DNA of 64,000 nucleotides from Desulfobulbaceae bacterium (GCA_009773475.1 WSXV01000001.1:434001-498000), one strand, 5' to 3'; shown: positions 37,308 to 49,286, numbered from the stretch's first letter. The notes: generated by a model not told the origin, from the letters alone. Translations and numbers: made by a program.

Positions 37308-39011
37308 ATGGAGAAACAGATCGGCGTGAACAGTTCCCTGAATGATATTCTTGATGTAAGTCAGGAAAAATTCTCTGCTCTTCCGGCAGTGGGTATGGCC
37401 CTTGATATTCCTTTAACGTATCAGGAATTTTATCAGCGGATCATTGCGCTGGCCTTGCGTTTATCGCGGGAAGGGGTGAAAAAAGGCGATCATGTCGCCA
37501 TCCTGGCCGAAAATTCCCCGAACTGGGGGGCGGCCTATTTTGCCATCGTCCGCCTGGGGGCGGTGGCTGTCCCCATTCTGCCGGATTTGCCGGAAGCGGA
37601 TGTCCATCATATCCTGGCCGAGATGCGGGTGCCGGTTCTTTTTACCACTGAGCGACAGATTGAAAAAATATATGAGCTCAAGCAAAAAAAACTGCGCCGG
37701 ATTATCACCCTGGATGACTCGGTGGCAAGTTTCAATGCCTTGGCCGTCGAGCCTTTTACCGACTATCTTGCCGAGGCCATGGAGATGCGGGACGAGGCGG
37801 AAAGAAAAGGGCCCATTGTCTTTGATACGGTTACGGCCGACGATCTGGCCTCTATTTTATACACTTCGGGAACTTCCGGGTACTCCAAGGCGGTGATGCT
37901 CAGTCACCGCAATCTGGCCGCCAATGCCCAGTCTGCTTCGTCCATGATCGATGTTGAGCCCGGCGCTGTGTTTCTGTCCATCCTGCCCATGTCTCACACC
38001 TATGAGTTTACCGTGGGGTTTATCCTCCCGTTGCTGCGGGGAGCAAGGATAGCCTATGCCGGCAAAACGCCGACGCCTGCCATCCTGCAGAAACTTTGCC
38101 GCCATGAAAAACCCTATGCCATCTTCGTGGTGCCCCTGGTGATGGAAAAGATTTATAAGAAAAGGGTGCTTCCTAAAATTACCGAGAGTTTCGCCTTGTC
38201 CCTGTTGTGCAAGGTCGAGTTGGGACGAAGGTTTATTCATAAGCGTATCGGTGCCAAGCTTCTGGAGTTTTTCGGCGGCAACTTGAAGGTGATGGGGATA
38301 GGTGGAGCAGCTCTGAACCCAGAGGTTGAGCAGTTTCTTTATAATGCCGATTTCCCCTATCTTATCGGTTACGGCTTGACTGAATGTGCCCCGCTGCTGG
38401 CCGGCGGGCCGCCCGGTGACAAGAGTATCGTGGTTGGCTCCACCGGCAAGCCGGTTCCCGGGGTGAGGATCAAGATTGTCCATCCTGATCCCGTCACCGG
38501 GATTGGTGAAATTTATGGGCAGGGCCCCAATGTTATGCAGGGCTACTTTAATGATCCCGATGCCACGGCCGAAACCCTTACCGCTGATGGCTGGATCGCC
38601 ACCGGTGATTTGGGATTTATTGATGATTTCGGGAACCTCCATATCCGGGGGCGATCGAAAAATGTCATTGTCATGTCCAACGGAGAAAATGTCTATCCCG
38701 AGGCCATTGAGCATAAGATCAATGTGACCCCTTGGGTGGTGGAGTCTCTGGTGGTTGAGAATAATGGCCGCCTGGAGGCCTGGGTCTATCCCGATTATGA
38801 GTACATTGACGCCGCCACCGTGGGCCAGGGGCGATCTCAGCGCCATCAATATATCGAGGCGCTGCTGGCCGAGATGCGGACAAAGATCAATGAGCAGGTG
38901 TCGCCGGCGGCACGATTGGCAAGAATCCTTGAACGTCAGGAACCCTTTATCAAGACCGCCACCCATAAGATCAAGCGCTATTTGTATAGCGGTGGAAATA
39001 TGAAGTTGTGA
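37308..39011 (+). CDS. AMP-dependent synthetase/ligase (long-chain acyl-CoA synthetase-like)
   Basis: ASILYTSGTSGYSKAVMLSHRNLAAN; YGLTECAPLLAG; WIATGDLGFIDDFGNLHIRGRSKNVIVMSNGENVYPEAIE; ATG at 37308. Confidence 0.94.
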   Translation: MEKQIGVNSSLNDILDVSQEKFSALPAVGMALDIPLTYQEFYQRIIALALRLSREGVKKGDHVAILAENSPNWGAAYFAIVRLGAVAVPILPDLPEADVHHILAEMRVPVLFTTERQIEKIYELKQKKLRRIITLDDSVASFNALAVEPFTDYLAEAMEMRDEAERKGPIVFDTVTADDLASILYTSGTSGYSKAVMLSHRNLAANAQSASSMIDVEPGAVFLSILPMSHTYEFTVGFILPLLRGARIAYAGKTPTPAILQKLCRHEKPYAIFVVPLVMEKIYKKRVLPKITESFALSLLCKVELGRRFIHKRIGAKLLEFFGGNLKVMGIGGAALNPEVEQFLYNADFPYLIGYGLTECAPLLAGGPPGDKSIVVGSTGKPVPGVRIKIVHPDPVTGIGEIYGQGPNVMQGYFNDPDATAETLTADGWIATGDLGFIDDFGNLHIRGRSKNVIVMSNGENVYPEAIEHKINVTPWVVESLVVENNGRLEAWVYPDYEYIDAATVGQGRSQRHQYIEALLAEMRTKINEQVSPAARLARILERQEPFIKTATHKIKRYLYSGGNMKL

Positions 39012-39097
39012 CCTCATAAGCCATGTCGATCTGTGAATATGCAATGGCTGGCTGGATACTCCGGCTGGTTGAAAACTACTATTTTGAAAGGAGTAAA

Positions 39098-40351
39098 ATG
39101 AAGAAGACAATCGCTGTGGCTGCCTTGGCAGTTCTCTGGAGTGCTGGGTCAGCCTCGGCCGCCGGATACCGGATTCCTGAACAATCGGTAGATTCAACCG
39201 CCAAGGCGGGCGCTAATATCGCCTCTGCCAATGGCGCTGATACCAGTTATTATAATCCGGCCAATATGGCCTGGACGGCTGGGGATAAATGGCTGGTTGA
39301 GGGGGACCTGACCTATATCCATCTGCCATCGATCAGCTATGATGATAATCGCACCGCTGCTTATGATGGAGAGTCCAAGAAGGAAAATTTTCTGCTGCCC
39401 ACCGTATTTATGGTGTCACCCGAGGTTAATAATTTTCGCTTCGGTTTTTCCGTGACCGCCCCCTATGGCCTGGCCAAGCGCTGGGAGCAGCCCTATCCCC
39501 GAACCTTTGCCGAAGAGTACAGTCTTAAGGTTTTTGATATCAACCCCACCGTGGCCTATAAGTTCTGTGAATACTTCTCCGTTGCCGCCGGGCCTCGCCT
39601 GCTCTACAGCTCGGCCCAGGTGAGCAGTAATGGCGTTGTTCGGAGGCCGCCAGTTTTTCCTGTGACGATAACGGGGAGTCGTCTGGTGGAAGGGGATTCC
39701 ACCGAATTTGGCTGGAACGCCGCCCTGTCGGCCAAGCCGATGAAGGATCTGAACCTGGCCCTGACCTATCGTTCCAAGGTCGATATTGATCTGGAGGGTG
39801 ATGCGCTGCTGGGGACAAATTACCCCACGCCGGCCTCTGTATCTGCTGGTGGAAGTGTGTCGGTTCCGGCCCCGGCGGTGCTGGCTATCTCCGGTGCCTA
39901 TACCCTTGAGAAGTTGACCGTGGAGCTGACCTGGGAGCGGACCTACTGGTCGGACTATGAAGATATTACCTTTCAGTATGATCCCGCCCTGACCAATTCG
40001 ACGCTCAATGCGGTTTTCGGTGGTACTGTTGATAAAAGCTGGGATGACAGTGATGCTTATCGCCTGGGACTCTCCTATGCCCTTAATGAGATCTGGACCC
40101 TGATGGCGGGTTTTGCCTATGATAGAACTCCTGTGCCGGACAGCACGCTGCTCTTTGATCTCCCTGACTCCGACGCCTTTCTCTATTCCGTGGGCGTACG
40201 CTACCAGGTGAATCAACAGATGGAGGTCGGTGCCGGGTATCTCTACGATGACAAAGACAGTCGTTCAGTGACCAATGCCCGGGGTGTGGATGGTACCTTT
40301 ACCGATTCCTCCGCCCATCTTCTGAGCGTGGGACTGACCTATACCTTCTGA
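39098..40351 (+). CDS. FadL/TodX-type outer membrane transport protein
   Basis: Signal peptide MKKTIAVAALAVLWSAGSASA then AGYRIPEQSVDSTAKAGANIASANGADTSYYNPANMAW; terminal aromatic YTF. Confidence 0.92.
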   Translation: MKKTIAVAALAVLWSAGSASAAGYRIPEQSVDSTAKAGANIASANGADTSYYNPANMAWTAGDKWLVEGDLTYIHLPSISYDDNRTAAYDGESKKENFLLPTVFMVSPEVNNFRFGFSVTAPYGLAKRWEQPYPRTFAEEYSLKVFDINPTVAYKFCEYFSVAAGPRLLYSSAQVSSNGVVRRPPVFPVTITGSRLVEGDSTEFGWNAALSAKPMKDLNLALTYRSKVDIDLEGDALLGTNYPTPASVSAGGSVSVPAPAVLAISGAYTLEKLTVELTWERTYWSDYEDITFQYDPALTNSTLNAVFGGTVDKSWDDSDAYRLGLSYALNEIWTLMAGFAYDRTPVPDSTLLFDLPDSDAFLYSVGVRYQVNQQMEVGAGYLYDDKDSRSVTNARGVDGTFTDSSAHLLSVGLTYTF

Positions 40352-40462
40352 TGCCTTGGTGACTCTGTACTTTCACAACCTTTTGCAATTTCCCCCTGCC
40401 ATTTTTGGATGATCCTTAATGGCAGGGGGCTGCGATTAAAGAGCTTTTTTCTTGAAGGTATA

Positions 40463-40900
40463 ATGAAATCTGATGCAACCATTGCCGCCATTTATGGTCT
40501 TGAACAAAAGACCAGGGTGGTTTGTCCGCTCTTCTCCAGTGGAGTCTCAGCCGGCTTTCCCTCCCCTGCTGAAGATCATATTGACCGGAAGCTTGACCTC
40601 AATGAGCTGCTGATCCAAAACCCGGCGGCTACTTTTTTTGTGCGGGTCGCAGGGGATTCCATGACCGGGGCCGGGATTGATCATGGGGATATCCTGGTGG
40701 TGGACAGATCCGTGCAAGGGGCCCACGGCAAGATGGTGATTGCCGTTATTCGTGGTGAGCTGACCATCAAGCAACTGGTGCAGCGGGATTCGGCATGGTG
40801 GCTGGTGCCGGCCAATGCCGCCTATCCGGAGGTTGCGATCACCGAAGAATCCGGCTGTGAGGTGTGGGGAGTTGTTACCAGTGTCATCCATCAGTTTTGA
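40463..40900 (+). CDS. umuD: UmuD-like translesion polymerase V subunit (S24 peptidase)
   Basis: PLFSSGVSAGFPSPAEDHIDRKLDLNELLIQNPAATFFVRVAGDSMTGAGIDHGDILVVDRS; ATG at 40463. Confidence 0.94.
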   Translation: MKSDATIAAIYGLEQKTRVVCPLFSSGVSAGFPSPAEDHIDRKLDLNELLIQNPAATFFVRVAGDSMTGAGIDHGDILVVDRSVQGAHGKMVIAVIRGELTIKQLVQRDSAWWLVPANAAYPEVAITEESGCEVWGVVTSVIHQF

Positions 40901-40950
40901 CCTCTTTTCTCGTGTGATTTTTCTGCCGAGCCATTTTTAGAGAGAGTCTT

Positions 40951-42243
40951 GTGAAAAAAGTCTTTGCCCTGGTTGACTGCAATAACTTCTATGTCTCCTG
41001 TGAGCGCCTCTTTCGTCCGGCCCTGAACGGCCAGCCGGTGGTGGTGCTGTCCAATAACGATGGCTGTGTCATCTCCCGTTCCAATGAGGCCAAGGCCATG
41101 GGAATCCCCATGGGTGAACCCTATTTCAAGCTTAAATCCTTTGCTCTCCGGCGAAACATCCATATTTTTTCTTCCAACTATGCCTTGTACGGCGATCTGT
41201 CTGCCCGGGTAATGGATGTCCTGCACCGGATGGAGGCGGAGCTGGAGGTCTACTCCATCGATGAGGCCTTCCTGTCTTTGCCGGGTGGCGATAGCTGGGA
41301 CCGGCTGGACTATGGGGCAGAGCTCAGGGAGCGGATCAGAAGAGAGGTGGGGATTCCGGTCTCCATTGGTATCGGGCCAACGAAAACCCTGGCCAAGATC
41401 GCGGCCCGGGTGGCCAAGAAAGAAACTCAAACCGGTTCCCGACATCAGGGTGTCTTTGAACTTGCAGGCGAAGAGCAAACAGATGAGGTCTTGCGGCAGA
41501 CCGATGTTCAAGATATCTGGGGGATTGGCAGCCGGTTTACGGCAAGGCTGAACAGGCAGGGGATTTATAGCGGGCTGGAGTTCAAGAAGGCGGACCCTGA
41601 ATGGGTGCGCAAGCATTTGACCGTGGTGGGGGCGCGGGTTGTTCTCGAGTTAAACGGGATCTCCTGCCTTCCCCTGGACAAGGCCCCGGCCAGTAAAAAA
41701 TCCATTGTCACCTCCAGATCCTTCGGGCAACCGGTCACAGCCATCAGCGATCTCCGGGAAGCCGTCATCACCTTTGCCTCACGGGCGGCAGTCAAGCTCC
41801 GGGAACAGCAGCTTGAGGCCGGTGCCCTGCATCTTTTTCTCACCACCAGTCGTTTCGGCGAACCATCAAACCTCTATTCCAACGGCCAGACCATCTCCCT
41901 GGCGGATCCCACATCAAGTACCCCGGCCTTGATCGCCACAGCCCTGGACTGTCTGCAAGGAATCTACAAGTCGGGATATCGATATCAGAAGGCCGGAGTC
42001 CTGTTGACCGGTCTGGTGCCGCAGGGGCCTCGCCAGCCGAGTTTGTTTTCCCCGGCAACGGCAGAGAATAAACCGCTGATGAGTGCTCTCGATCAAATCA
42101 ACAGCAAGTGGGGGGCCGACACCATCCGCTACGGGGTGACCGGGGCTGGTAAATCCTGGGAGATGCGCCAGTCATACAAGTCTCCGGCGTACACCACCAA
42201 TTGGCTAGAATTGCCGGTGGTCAAGGCCTCGCTCGATAGGTAA
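40951..42243 (+). CDS. umuC: DNA polymerase V catalytic subunit UmuC
   Basis: 430 aa; FALVDCNNFYVSCERLFRPALNGQPVVVLSNNDGCVISRSNEAKAMGIPMG...YSIDEAFL. Confidence 0.97.
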   Translation: MKKVFALVDCNNFYVSCERLFRPALNGQPVVVLSNNDGCVISRSNEAKAMGIPMGEPYFKLKSFALRRNIHIFSSNYALYGDLSARVMDVLHRMEAELEVYSIDEAFLSLPGGDSWDRLDYGAELRERIRREVGIPVSIGIGPTKTLAKIAARVAKKETQTGSRHQGVFELAGEEQTDEVLRQTDVQDIWGIGSRFTARLNRQGIYSGLEFKKADPEWVRKHLTVVGARVVLELNGISCLPLDKAPASKKSIVTSRSFGQPVTAISDLREAVITFASRAAVKLREQQLEAGALHLFLTTSRFGEPSNLYSNGQTISLADPTSSTPALIATALDCLQGIYKSGYRYQKAGVLLTGLVPQGPRQPSLFSPATAENKPLMSALDQINSKWGADTIRYGVTGAGKSWEMRQSYKSPAYTTNWLELPVVKASLDR

Positions 42244-42279
42244 AAGGAAGAAGCTTGCTGCCGGGAAGTTTGTCGCGGG

Positions 42280-44322
42280 TTACCATTCAAAGCGGACGCT
42301 GTTGTCAAGGGCGTCGACTTTGGCAACAGTAACCTCAACCGTAATCCCCGGTTCCGGTGCCGGCCCATTGGGAGCCGGAAGATCAATATCCATGAGGATG
42401 TCGGTGAGCAGGAGGAAGATTCGCCTGGGGGTGGACTCGAGGACCAGGGCGGGTAGGCGGGTTCCTTTTCTGGCCTCCAGGTATTTCAGCAGCCAGTAGC
42501 GGTGGCGCTGCTGTTTGACCGCATTGGCGGCCGTCATGGTACGGGTGATGACGGCGGTAAAATCCTTACAGCTCTTTTCATTGAAGCGCAGATCTTCCCG
42601 TCTGACCAGAGAGTGGAGTTGGTGCTGCATCAAAAGGTCCAAGAGTCTTCTGATTGGTGAGGTGATGGTGGTGTAGTGCTCCACTCCCAGGCCGCTGTGG
42701 GTTTTGGCAGAAGTCAGCAGCTCGCCGCGGGAGAGCTGCTTGCGTTGCAGGCTGTTCAGGAAGAGGTCGTTGTCCTGTCCCTGCACGATCCGTTTGCGGG
42801 GCGGACCTTGGGCCCGAAAGAGTCCCGGTGCCATCCGGTCGGCAACAAATCGTGCCGCCTCGGTATTGGCTAAAATCATCAACTCGGAGACGAGGGTACG
42901 GGCGGGGGTATCGGTGTCACTCAAGGAGATCTGGACGTTGTTGCCGTTGCCGTTGACCGAGATGTTGACGTCAGGAAAGGGGAGGAGCAGGGCGCCTGCC
43001 GCCACCCGTCTGGCCCGGAGTTTGACCCGTAGCATGTTCAAGGTGTTAAGTTCCCAGTCTCCGATAGCTGTTTCATTGACGGTGTCTTCTGCAATCAGTC
43101 GGTCCACCTCTTCATAAGTGAGGCGCCTGGCCACCTTGATAATGGAGGGTTTGATCCGCACCCGCAGGACTTCGGCCTCGGGCGACAGCAGGATCATGAG
43201 ACTGAGGGTGGCTCGGACCTCGTCCTGAATCAGACTGCAGATTCCCTGGGACAAGTGGCGCGGCAGCATGGGGATTTGTCCCTCCGGAAAATAGAGGGAG
43301 GTGCCGCGCTGCAGGGCCTCCTGAAAGAGTGGATCTTCCGGCTGAACATAATGGGCGACATCAGAAATATGGACGCCCACCAGGTAATTGCCGTCTTCTT
43401 CGCTAATGCTCAGGGCATCGTCAAAATCCAGAGTGGTGGGACCGTCAATGGTCATCGGGGCCAGATCGGTGAAGTTAACCCGGCCTGGATCGTTGAATAA
43501 CTCGGTGGTCCCCCGTTGCAGAAGGAGTTCTGCCTGTTGCCTGGCAGCATGGGGAAAGGTGGTGGATATCTCCTGGCGGAGCAGGGGGATATTCTCGTTG
43601 CGATCCCAAATCCCGGCCTTCACCAGGAGGTGAAATGGGGCATGGGGGTCGTTCAGGCCGGCTGTTTTGAGCAGTTCCCGGGCCATGGCGGCCTGCGGGG
43701 CCTCGCCTGCAAAAAGATAAAAATCCTGAAGTACCGGTAGGCACTGATCAAGGATGGGCTTGAATTCGGCACACAGTGTGGCGTCCATCGGTTCATCCTG
43801 GAGCAGCCTGATCAGGGCTGCGGCGCCGCTGGTCAGCAGGGCCTGCCTGCTCTGTTCCTTTTCCTGCTGGAGCCGGAGCTGTTCAACCTGTTCCCGGGAG
43901 TGGGCGTGAATCTCCCCTTCCTTGAATTTGAAATAGAAACGGTCGGAGAAGGTGCGACGGATACAGGCGGCCACCATGTCGTCGTCCACCTCACTGCCAA
44001 AGACCAGTTCTGCTAGAAACAGCGGTTCAAAGACCGGAGTTGTCTCATCAGTAGTGAGCTCCCAGGCCTCTTCGAGGTTGAAGGCCTCCGTCAGTCCCTT
44101 GCGTCTGTCTGCGCTCCCCTGAAGTTGTTTTAACAGCTCTTCCCGGTTGCCGGTGACTGAATAGGTCCGTTTAGAGGCGTGAAGAACGCGGGAGGACGGC
44201 AGGTTGATCTCGCGTCCGGTTTGATTGATCAGGCGCAGCCGTTTATCCTGAGCCTCGGTGACAAAGGCACAGATAAACTTGCCACCGTCCAGGTATTCGA
44301 TGAGTTTTCCAGGTGTTGTCAT
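42280..44322 (-). CDS. RNase II/RNB-family exoribonuclease
   Basis: 680 aa; MTIDGPTTLDFDDALSISEEDGNYLVGVHISDVAHYVQPEDPLFQEALQRGTSLYFPEGQIPMLPRHLSQGICSL (RNB). Confidence 0.95.
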   Translation of the reverse strand: MTTPGKLIEYLDGGKFICAFVTEAQDKRLRLINQTGREINLPSSRVLHASKRTYSVTGNREELLKQLQGSADRRKGLTEAFNLEEAWELTTDETTPVFEPLFLAELVFGSEVDDDMVAACIRRTFSDRFYFKFKEGEIHAHSREQVEQLRLQQEKEQSRQALLTSGAAALIRLLQDEPMDATLCAEFKPILDQCLPVLQDFYLFAGEAPQAAMARELLKTAGLNDPHAPFHLLVKAGIWDRNENIPLLRQEISTTFPHAARQQAELLLQRGTTELFNDPGRVNFTDLAPMTIDGPTTLDFDDALSISEEDGNYLVGVHISDVAHYVQPEDPLFQEALQRGTSLYFPEGQIPMLPRHLSQGICSLIQDEVRATLSLMILLSPEAEVLRVRIKPSIIKVARRLTYEEVDRLIAEDTVNETAIGDWELNTLNMLRVKLRARRVAAGALLLPFPDVNISVNGNGNNVQISLSDTDTPARTLVSELMILANTEAARFVADRMAPGLFRAQGPPRKRIVQGQDNDLFLNSLQRKQLSRGELLTSAKTHSGLGVEHYTTITSPIRRLLDLLMQHQLHSLVRREDLRFNEKSCKDFTAVITRTMTAANAVKQQRHRYWLLKYLEARKGTRLPALVLESTPRRIFLLLTDILMDIDLPAPNGPAPEPGITVEVTVAKVDALDNSVRFEW

Positions 44323-44424
44323 GAATGAGTCATACTGTGCAAACTGGTTGAAGAGGTAAGAAAGCTTTTGAGTCTAATGGTGCCGTTAAGGCAGGGACAC
44401 ATTTACAGGATTTGGCCTGATTTT

Positions 44425-45528
44425 TCACAATTTTTTTTGCAGGGAAAAATCATATCGCTCCAAATAGAGATCCGACAGGGTGAGAAAGGCAGTGATAATC
44501 AGCGGCCCGTAAATGATGCCCAGCACACCGTACACGGCGATTCCTCCCATGAGAGAAAGAAACACCAACAATGTATGCATCTTGACCTGATCGCCCACCA
44601 TTTTGGGTTTCAAGGCATATTCAACAGAAAAAGAGAGAAGCATATAAAACAGGAAAAGGCATAGCCCGAGCCCTGGTCTACCGTTTATAGCCATGATCAG
44701 AGCAGCAGGGATCATAACCAGGCCGATACCGAAGATGGGGAGAAAGGCGAGGACGGCCATGATGCATCCCCAGAGAATGGGGGCATTGAGGCCAAGGATA
44801 GCAAAAAGTGACCCGGCAATAACACCCTGAATAAGTCCGCAGATAATGTTCCCTTTCAGGATGGCATTGGCGATTTCTTCAAATTTGGCAAGAAGGAGCC
44901 GGTCTTCATGGTCAGGGAGCGGTGAGAGGCGGATGAGAAAAGTAACAAGTTTTTCCTGATCCATAAGTAGAAAGAAAATGATGAGGATCATCATACAGAA
45001 TAGGCCAAGAAACTGGAGAATATTTGCTGCCCAGGAGCTTGCCTGGTTATAGAGAAAAAGGGCTCCTGTTTTGACGAGAGAGGAGAGATTGTCTGTCAGT
45101 TGGGTCGCCTCAAATTTTAGGCCAAGTCCCTGCAGATAGACCTGAAGCTGGTTAGCCATTGGATTTTCTTGGAGAAAGGAATGGATTTTGAGTCCGAGGC
45201 CGGTATCCCGTCCCCAGTGATACATACTTAAGGCCTCGTTGGAGAGGGCACCGATGAAAAGAAGCAGGGGGATAAAGACGATAATCACAATCAGGATGCA
45301 GGTAAGGATGGAGGCAAAGGGAGCGGAAAGTTTTTTGACGCGCAGGAACAAATAGGTGGGTCTGAACAGGCTGGCAATAAGAAACGAAAGAACCAGTATG
45401 GACCAGAATGGCCAGAGGATTCGTCCCAGAAAGATCGCTGAAATACAAAAAATCAGAAGGAAATAACGGGATTCCAGGCTGACAGGATGCTGGAGATCTG
45501 GAGATTTTGAGCACTGGTCCTTATTCAT
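44425..45528 (-). CDS. AI-2E family transporter
   Basis: 367 aa multi-TM; ILKGNIICGLIQGVIAGSLFAILGLNAPILWGCIMAVLAFLPIFGIGLVMIPAALIM. Confidence 0.92.
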   Translation of the reverse strand: MNKDQCSKSPDLQHPVSLESRYFLLIFCISAIFLGRILWPFWSILVLSFLIASLFRPTYLFLRVKKLSAPFASILTCILIVIIVFIPLLLFIGALSNEALSMYHWGRDTGLGLKIHSFLQENPMANQLQVYLQGLGLKFEATQLTDNLSSLVKTGALFLYNQASSWAANILQFLGLFCMMILIIFFLLMDQEKLVTFLIRLSPLPDHEDRLLLAKFEEIANAILKGNIICGLIQGVIAGSLFAILGLNAPILWGCIMAVLAFLPIFGIGLVMIPAALIMAINGRPGLGLCLFLFYMLLSFSVEYALKPKMVGDQVKMHTLLVFLSLMGGIAVYGVLGIIYGPLIITAFLTLSDLYLERYDFSLQKKL

Positions 45529-45759
45529 GGTAGATCAAGCAGGCCTGGTTGGTGGTAGGAAAATGAGAAATAAAGTTGCAATTTCTCATGGAGCTGGGTA
45601 TCTCATTACGGTTTGCAAGGGTGCGCTATTCACTTTGGAAATAAAAAGATTTTTAGTATATAGTTTAACTTCCGTGAAGAAAAGAGAAATAAGTTTACCT
45701 TTCTTCGCAAAGGTCAAAATTTCAAGATTGGCGATAGGAAGCATGTACTTTACTGCAGG

Positions 45760-45803
45760 CTGCCAGGAGCTGTTTTGGTTGGGAGTGACCTCCGGCAGTT
45801 TTT
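45760..45803 (+). terminator. Terminator-like hairpin in the ilvE 5' leader
   Basis: CTGCC-a-GGAG (45760-45769) / CTCC-GGCAG (45790-45798), then TTTTT (45799-45803). Confidence 0.6.
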
Positions 45804-45874
45804 CATTCTTGCAATGAAATGGTATGGAATGGATTGAGTTATTTGGTAAGGTTTTTTGAAAGGAGGCAATTGTT

Positions 45875-46957
45875 ATGTGGGAAAATCTGGAAATAGGGCT
45901 GGAGAAGGCGAGTCAGGAACAACTGAAGGAAAAGCCTTCTCAGGATGGTCTTGGCTTTGGGGCCCATTTTACGGATCATATGTTTTTCATGAAGTGGGAT
46001 CGAGAGCGTGGGTGGCATGACGCGAAGATCTGTCCGTATCATAAATTTCTGCTGGATCCGGCGGCCATGGTCTTTCATTATGGCCAGGCAATCTTTGAGG
46101 GAATGAAGGCTTACAAGGGAAGCAAGGAACAGGTCTATCTCTTTCGGCCTCAGGATAACATCGAGCGGATGAATGTTTCTGCCCTGCGGCTGTGTATGCC
46201 CCGTTTGCCGGTGGAAAAGGTTTTTAAAGGCTTAAAGGCTCTGGTCTATCTTGACCGTGACTGGATACCTACGGTGCCGGGAGCCACTTTGTATATTCGC
46301 CCCACCATGATTGCCGTGGAGCCTGCCCTGGGAGTTCGACCATCCGGGCAATATTATTTCTTTATTATCATGTGTCCAGTTGGTTCCTATTACCCGGAAG
46401 GGTTTGGCCCGACAAAAATATATGTCACAGATAAGTATGCGCGGGCGGTGAAGGGCGGGGTCGGGCATGTGAAGACATCCGGGAATTACGCAGCCAGTAT
46501 TATGGCGGCCCAGGAGGCGCACCAGGCTGGATATACCCAGGTGCTCTGGCTTGATGCCTGTGAACATAAGTATGTGGAAGAGGTTGGGACCTCCAATATC
46601 TTTTTCATGATAAATGACGAGCTTGTAACTCCTCCCCTTGGCGGCTCTATTCTCCCTGGGATTACCCGTGATTCTGTCATTCAGCTTGCCCGTAAATGGG
46701 GGGTGAAGGTAGCAGAAAAACCCATCACCATCGATGAGGTGATCGAAGCCAGTAGCAATGGCACATTGTCCGAGGCCTTTGGGACGGGGACGGCCGCAGT
46801 TATCTCGCCGGTGGGAGAGTTCTGTTATCAGGATAAAACATATGTGATTAATGGCGGCCAGACCGGAGCGCTTTCGCAACGGCTTTTTGATGAACTTCAG
46901 GCAATTCAGAGCGGTCAGCTGGAAGACCCTTTCAAGTGGATGACCCGGGTCGGGTAA
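45875..46957 (+). CDS. ilvE: Branched-chain amino acid aminotransferase
   Basis: 360 aa; FHYGQAIFEGMKAYKGSKEQVYLFRPQDNIERMNVSALRLCMP...VEEVGTSNIFFMIND; RBS AAAGGAGG. Confidence 0.95.
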   Translation: MWENLEIGLEKASQEQLKEKPSQDGLGFGAHFTDHMFFMKWDRERGWHDAKICPYHKFLLDPAAMVFHYGQAIFEGMKAYKGSKEQVYLFRPQDNIERMNVSALRLCMPRLPVEKVFKGLKALVYLDRDWIPTVPGATLYIRPTMIAVEPALGVRPSGQYYFFIIMCPVGSYYPEGFGPTKIYVTDKYARAVKGGVGHVKTSGNYAASIMAAQEAHQAGYTQVLWLDACEHKYVEEVGTSNIFFMINDELVTPPLGGSILPGITRDSVIQLARKWGVKVAEKPITIDEVIEASSNGTLSEAFGTGTAAVISPVGEFCYQDKTYVINGGQTGALSQRLFDELQAIQSGQLEDPFKWMTRVG

Positions 46958-47023
46958 GTTGTTAGCAGGCCTAAGAGGCTTTGGTTCTGGCTGTTCCCGT
47001 GAAAAAGAGTGCTGGATGTAAAA

Positions 47024-47062
47024 AAGGGGCGAATGTTTTTTTTGGCATTCGCCCCTTGATTT
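47024..47062 (+). terminator. Intrinsic terminator after ilvE
   Basis: AAGGGGCGAATG - ttttttttgg - CATTCGCCCCTT gattttt; perfect 12-bp stem. Confidence 0.85.
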
Positions 47063-47191
47063 TTGGAAAAGCCAGCCTATAGTTTCGCCAAGTTTTGGGG
47101 GTGCCGGATTTCTCTGGTAATATTCCCCTTTTATTAATGTGCAGGGGGCGGATGCCCAATCTATAAATTAAAATCGTGTAGGAGGAAATAC

Positions 47192-47479
47192 ATGAAAATT
47201 CGTCCATTGAATGATCGTCTTCTGGTAAAAAGACTGGAAGAAATAACCAAGACCGCAGGGGGAATTATTATTCCTGACAGTGCCAAAGAAAAACCAGCCG
47301 AGGGTGAAGTAATTGCCGTTGGACCAGGCAAGGTGAATGAGAAGGGCGATCGCATAGCCTTGCAGGTGGCGGCTGGGGATCGTGTTCTTTTCTCAAAATA
47401 CGGCGGCACGGAAGTAAAACTTGACGGTGTGGATTATCTGATCATGCGTGAAGATGATATCATGGGTATTATCGAATAA
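47192..47479 (+). CDS. groES: Co-chaperonin GroES
   Basis: 95 aa; [47 protein letters not shown]. Confidence 0.99.
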   Translation: MKIRPLNDRLLVKRLEEITKTAGGIIIPDSAKEKPAEGEVIAVGPGKVNEKGDRIALQVAAGDRVLFSKYGGTEVKLDGVDYLIMREDDIMGIIE

Positions 47480-47548
47480 AAATGGGGTTAGAGCTGTGTA
47501 AGCTTACTGTCTCGTATGACGCGAGATGCGAACGATAAAAGGAGATAA

Positions 47549-49201
<1,653 letters not shown>

Positions 49202-49250
49202 TAAATTTTTTTCTGTATTGGTTGTTTGACAGAAAAAATCTGAAGTAAAA

Positions 49251-49286
49251 AAGAAAAGGGCCTCAACATGAGACCCTTTTCTTTTT
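49251..49286 (+). terminator. Intrinsic terminator after groEL
   Basis: AAGAAAAGGGcctcaacatgagaCCCTTTTCTTTTT. Confidence 0.85.

Noticed and set aside
37857-39197. 446-aa minus-strand ORF
   Set aside because: Antisense to the acyl-CoA synthetase and fadL start; low-complexity shadow reading.
45527-45817. 96-aa ORF upstream of ilvE
   Set aside because: Spans the promoter candidate and the terminator hairpin; composition not convincingly coding.
45635-45874. T-box riboswitch upstream of ilvE
   Set aside because: The conserved T-box sequence (AGGGTGGnACCGCG) is not present.
47063-47191. CIRCE (HrcA) operator before groES
   Set aside because: No TTAGCACTC-N9-GAGTGCTAA-like inverted repeat seen between the ilvE terminator and groES.
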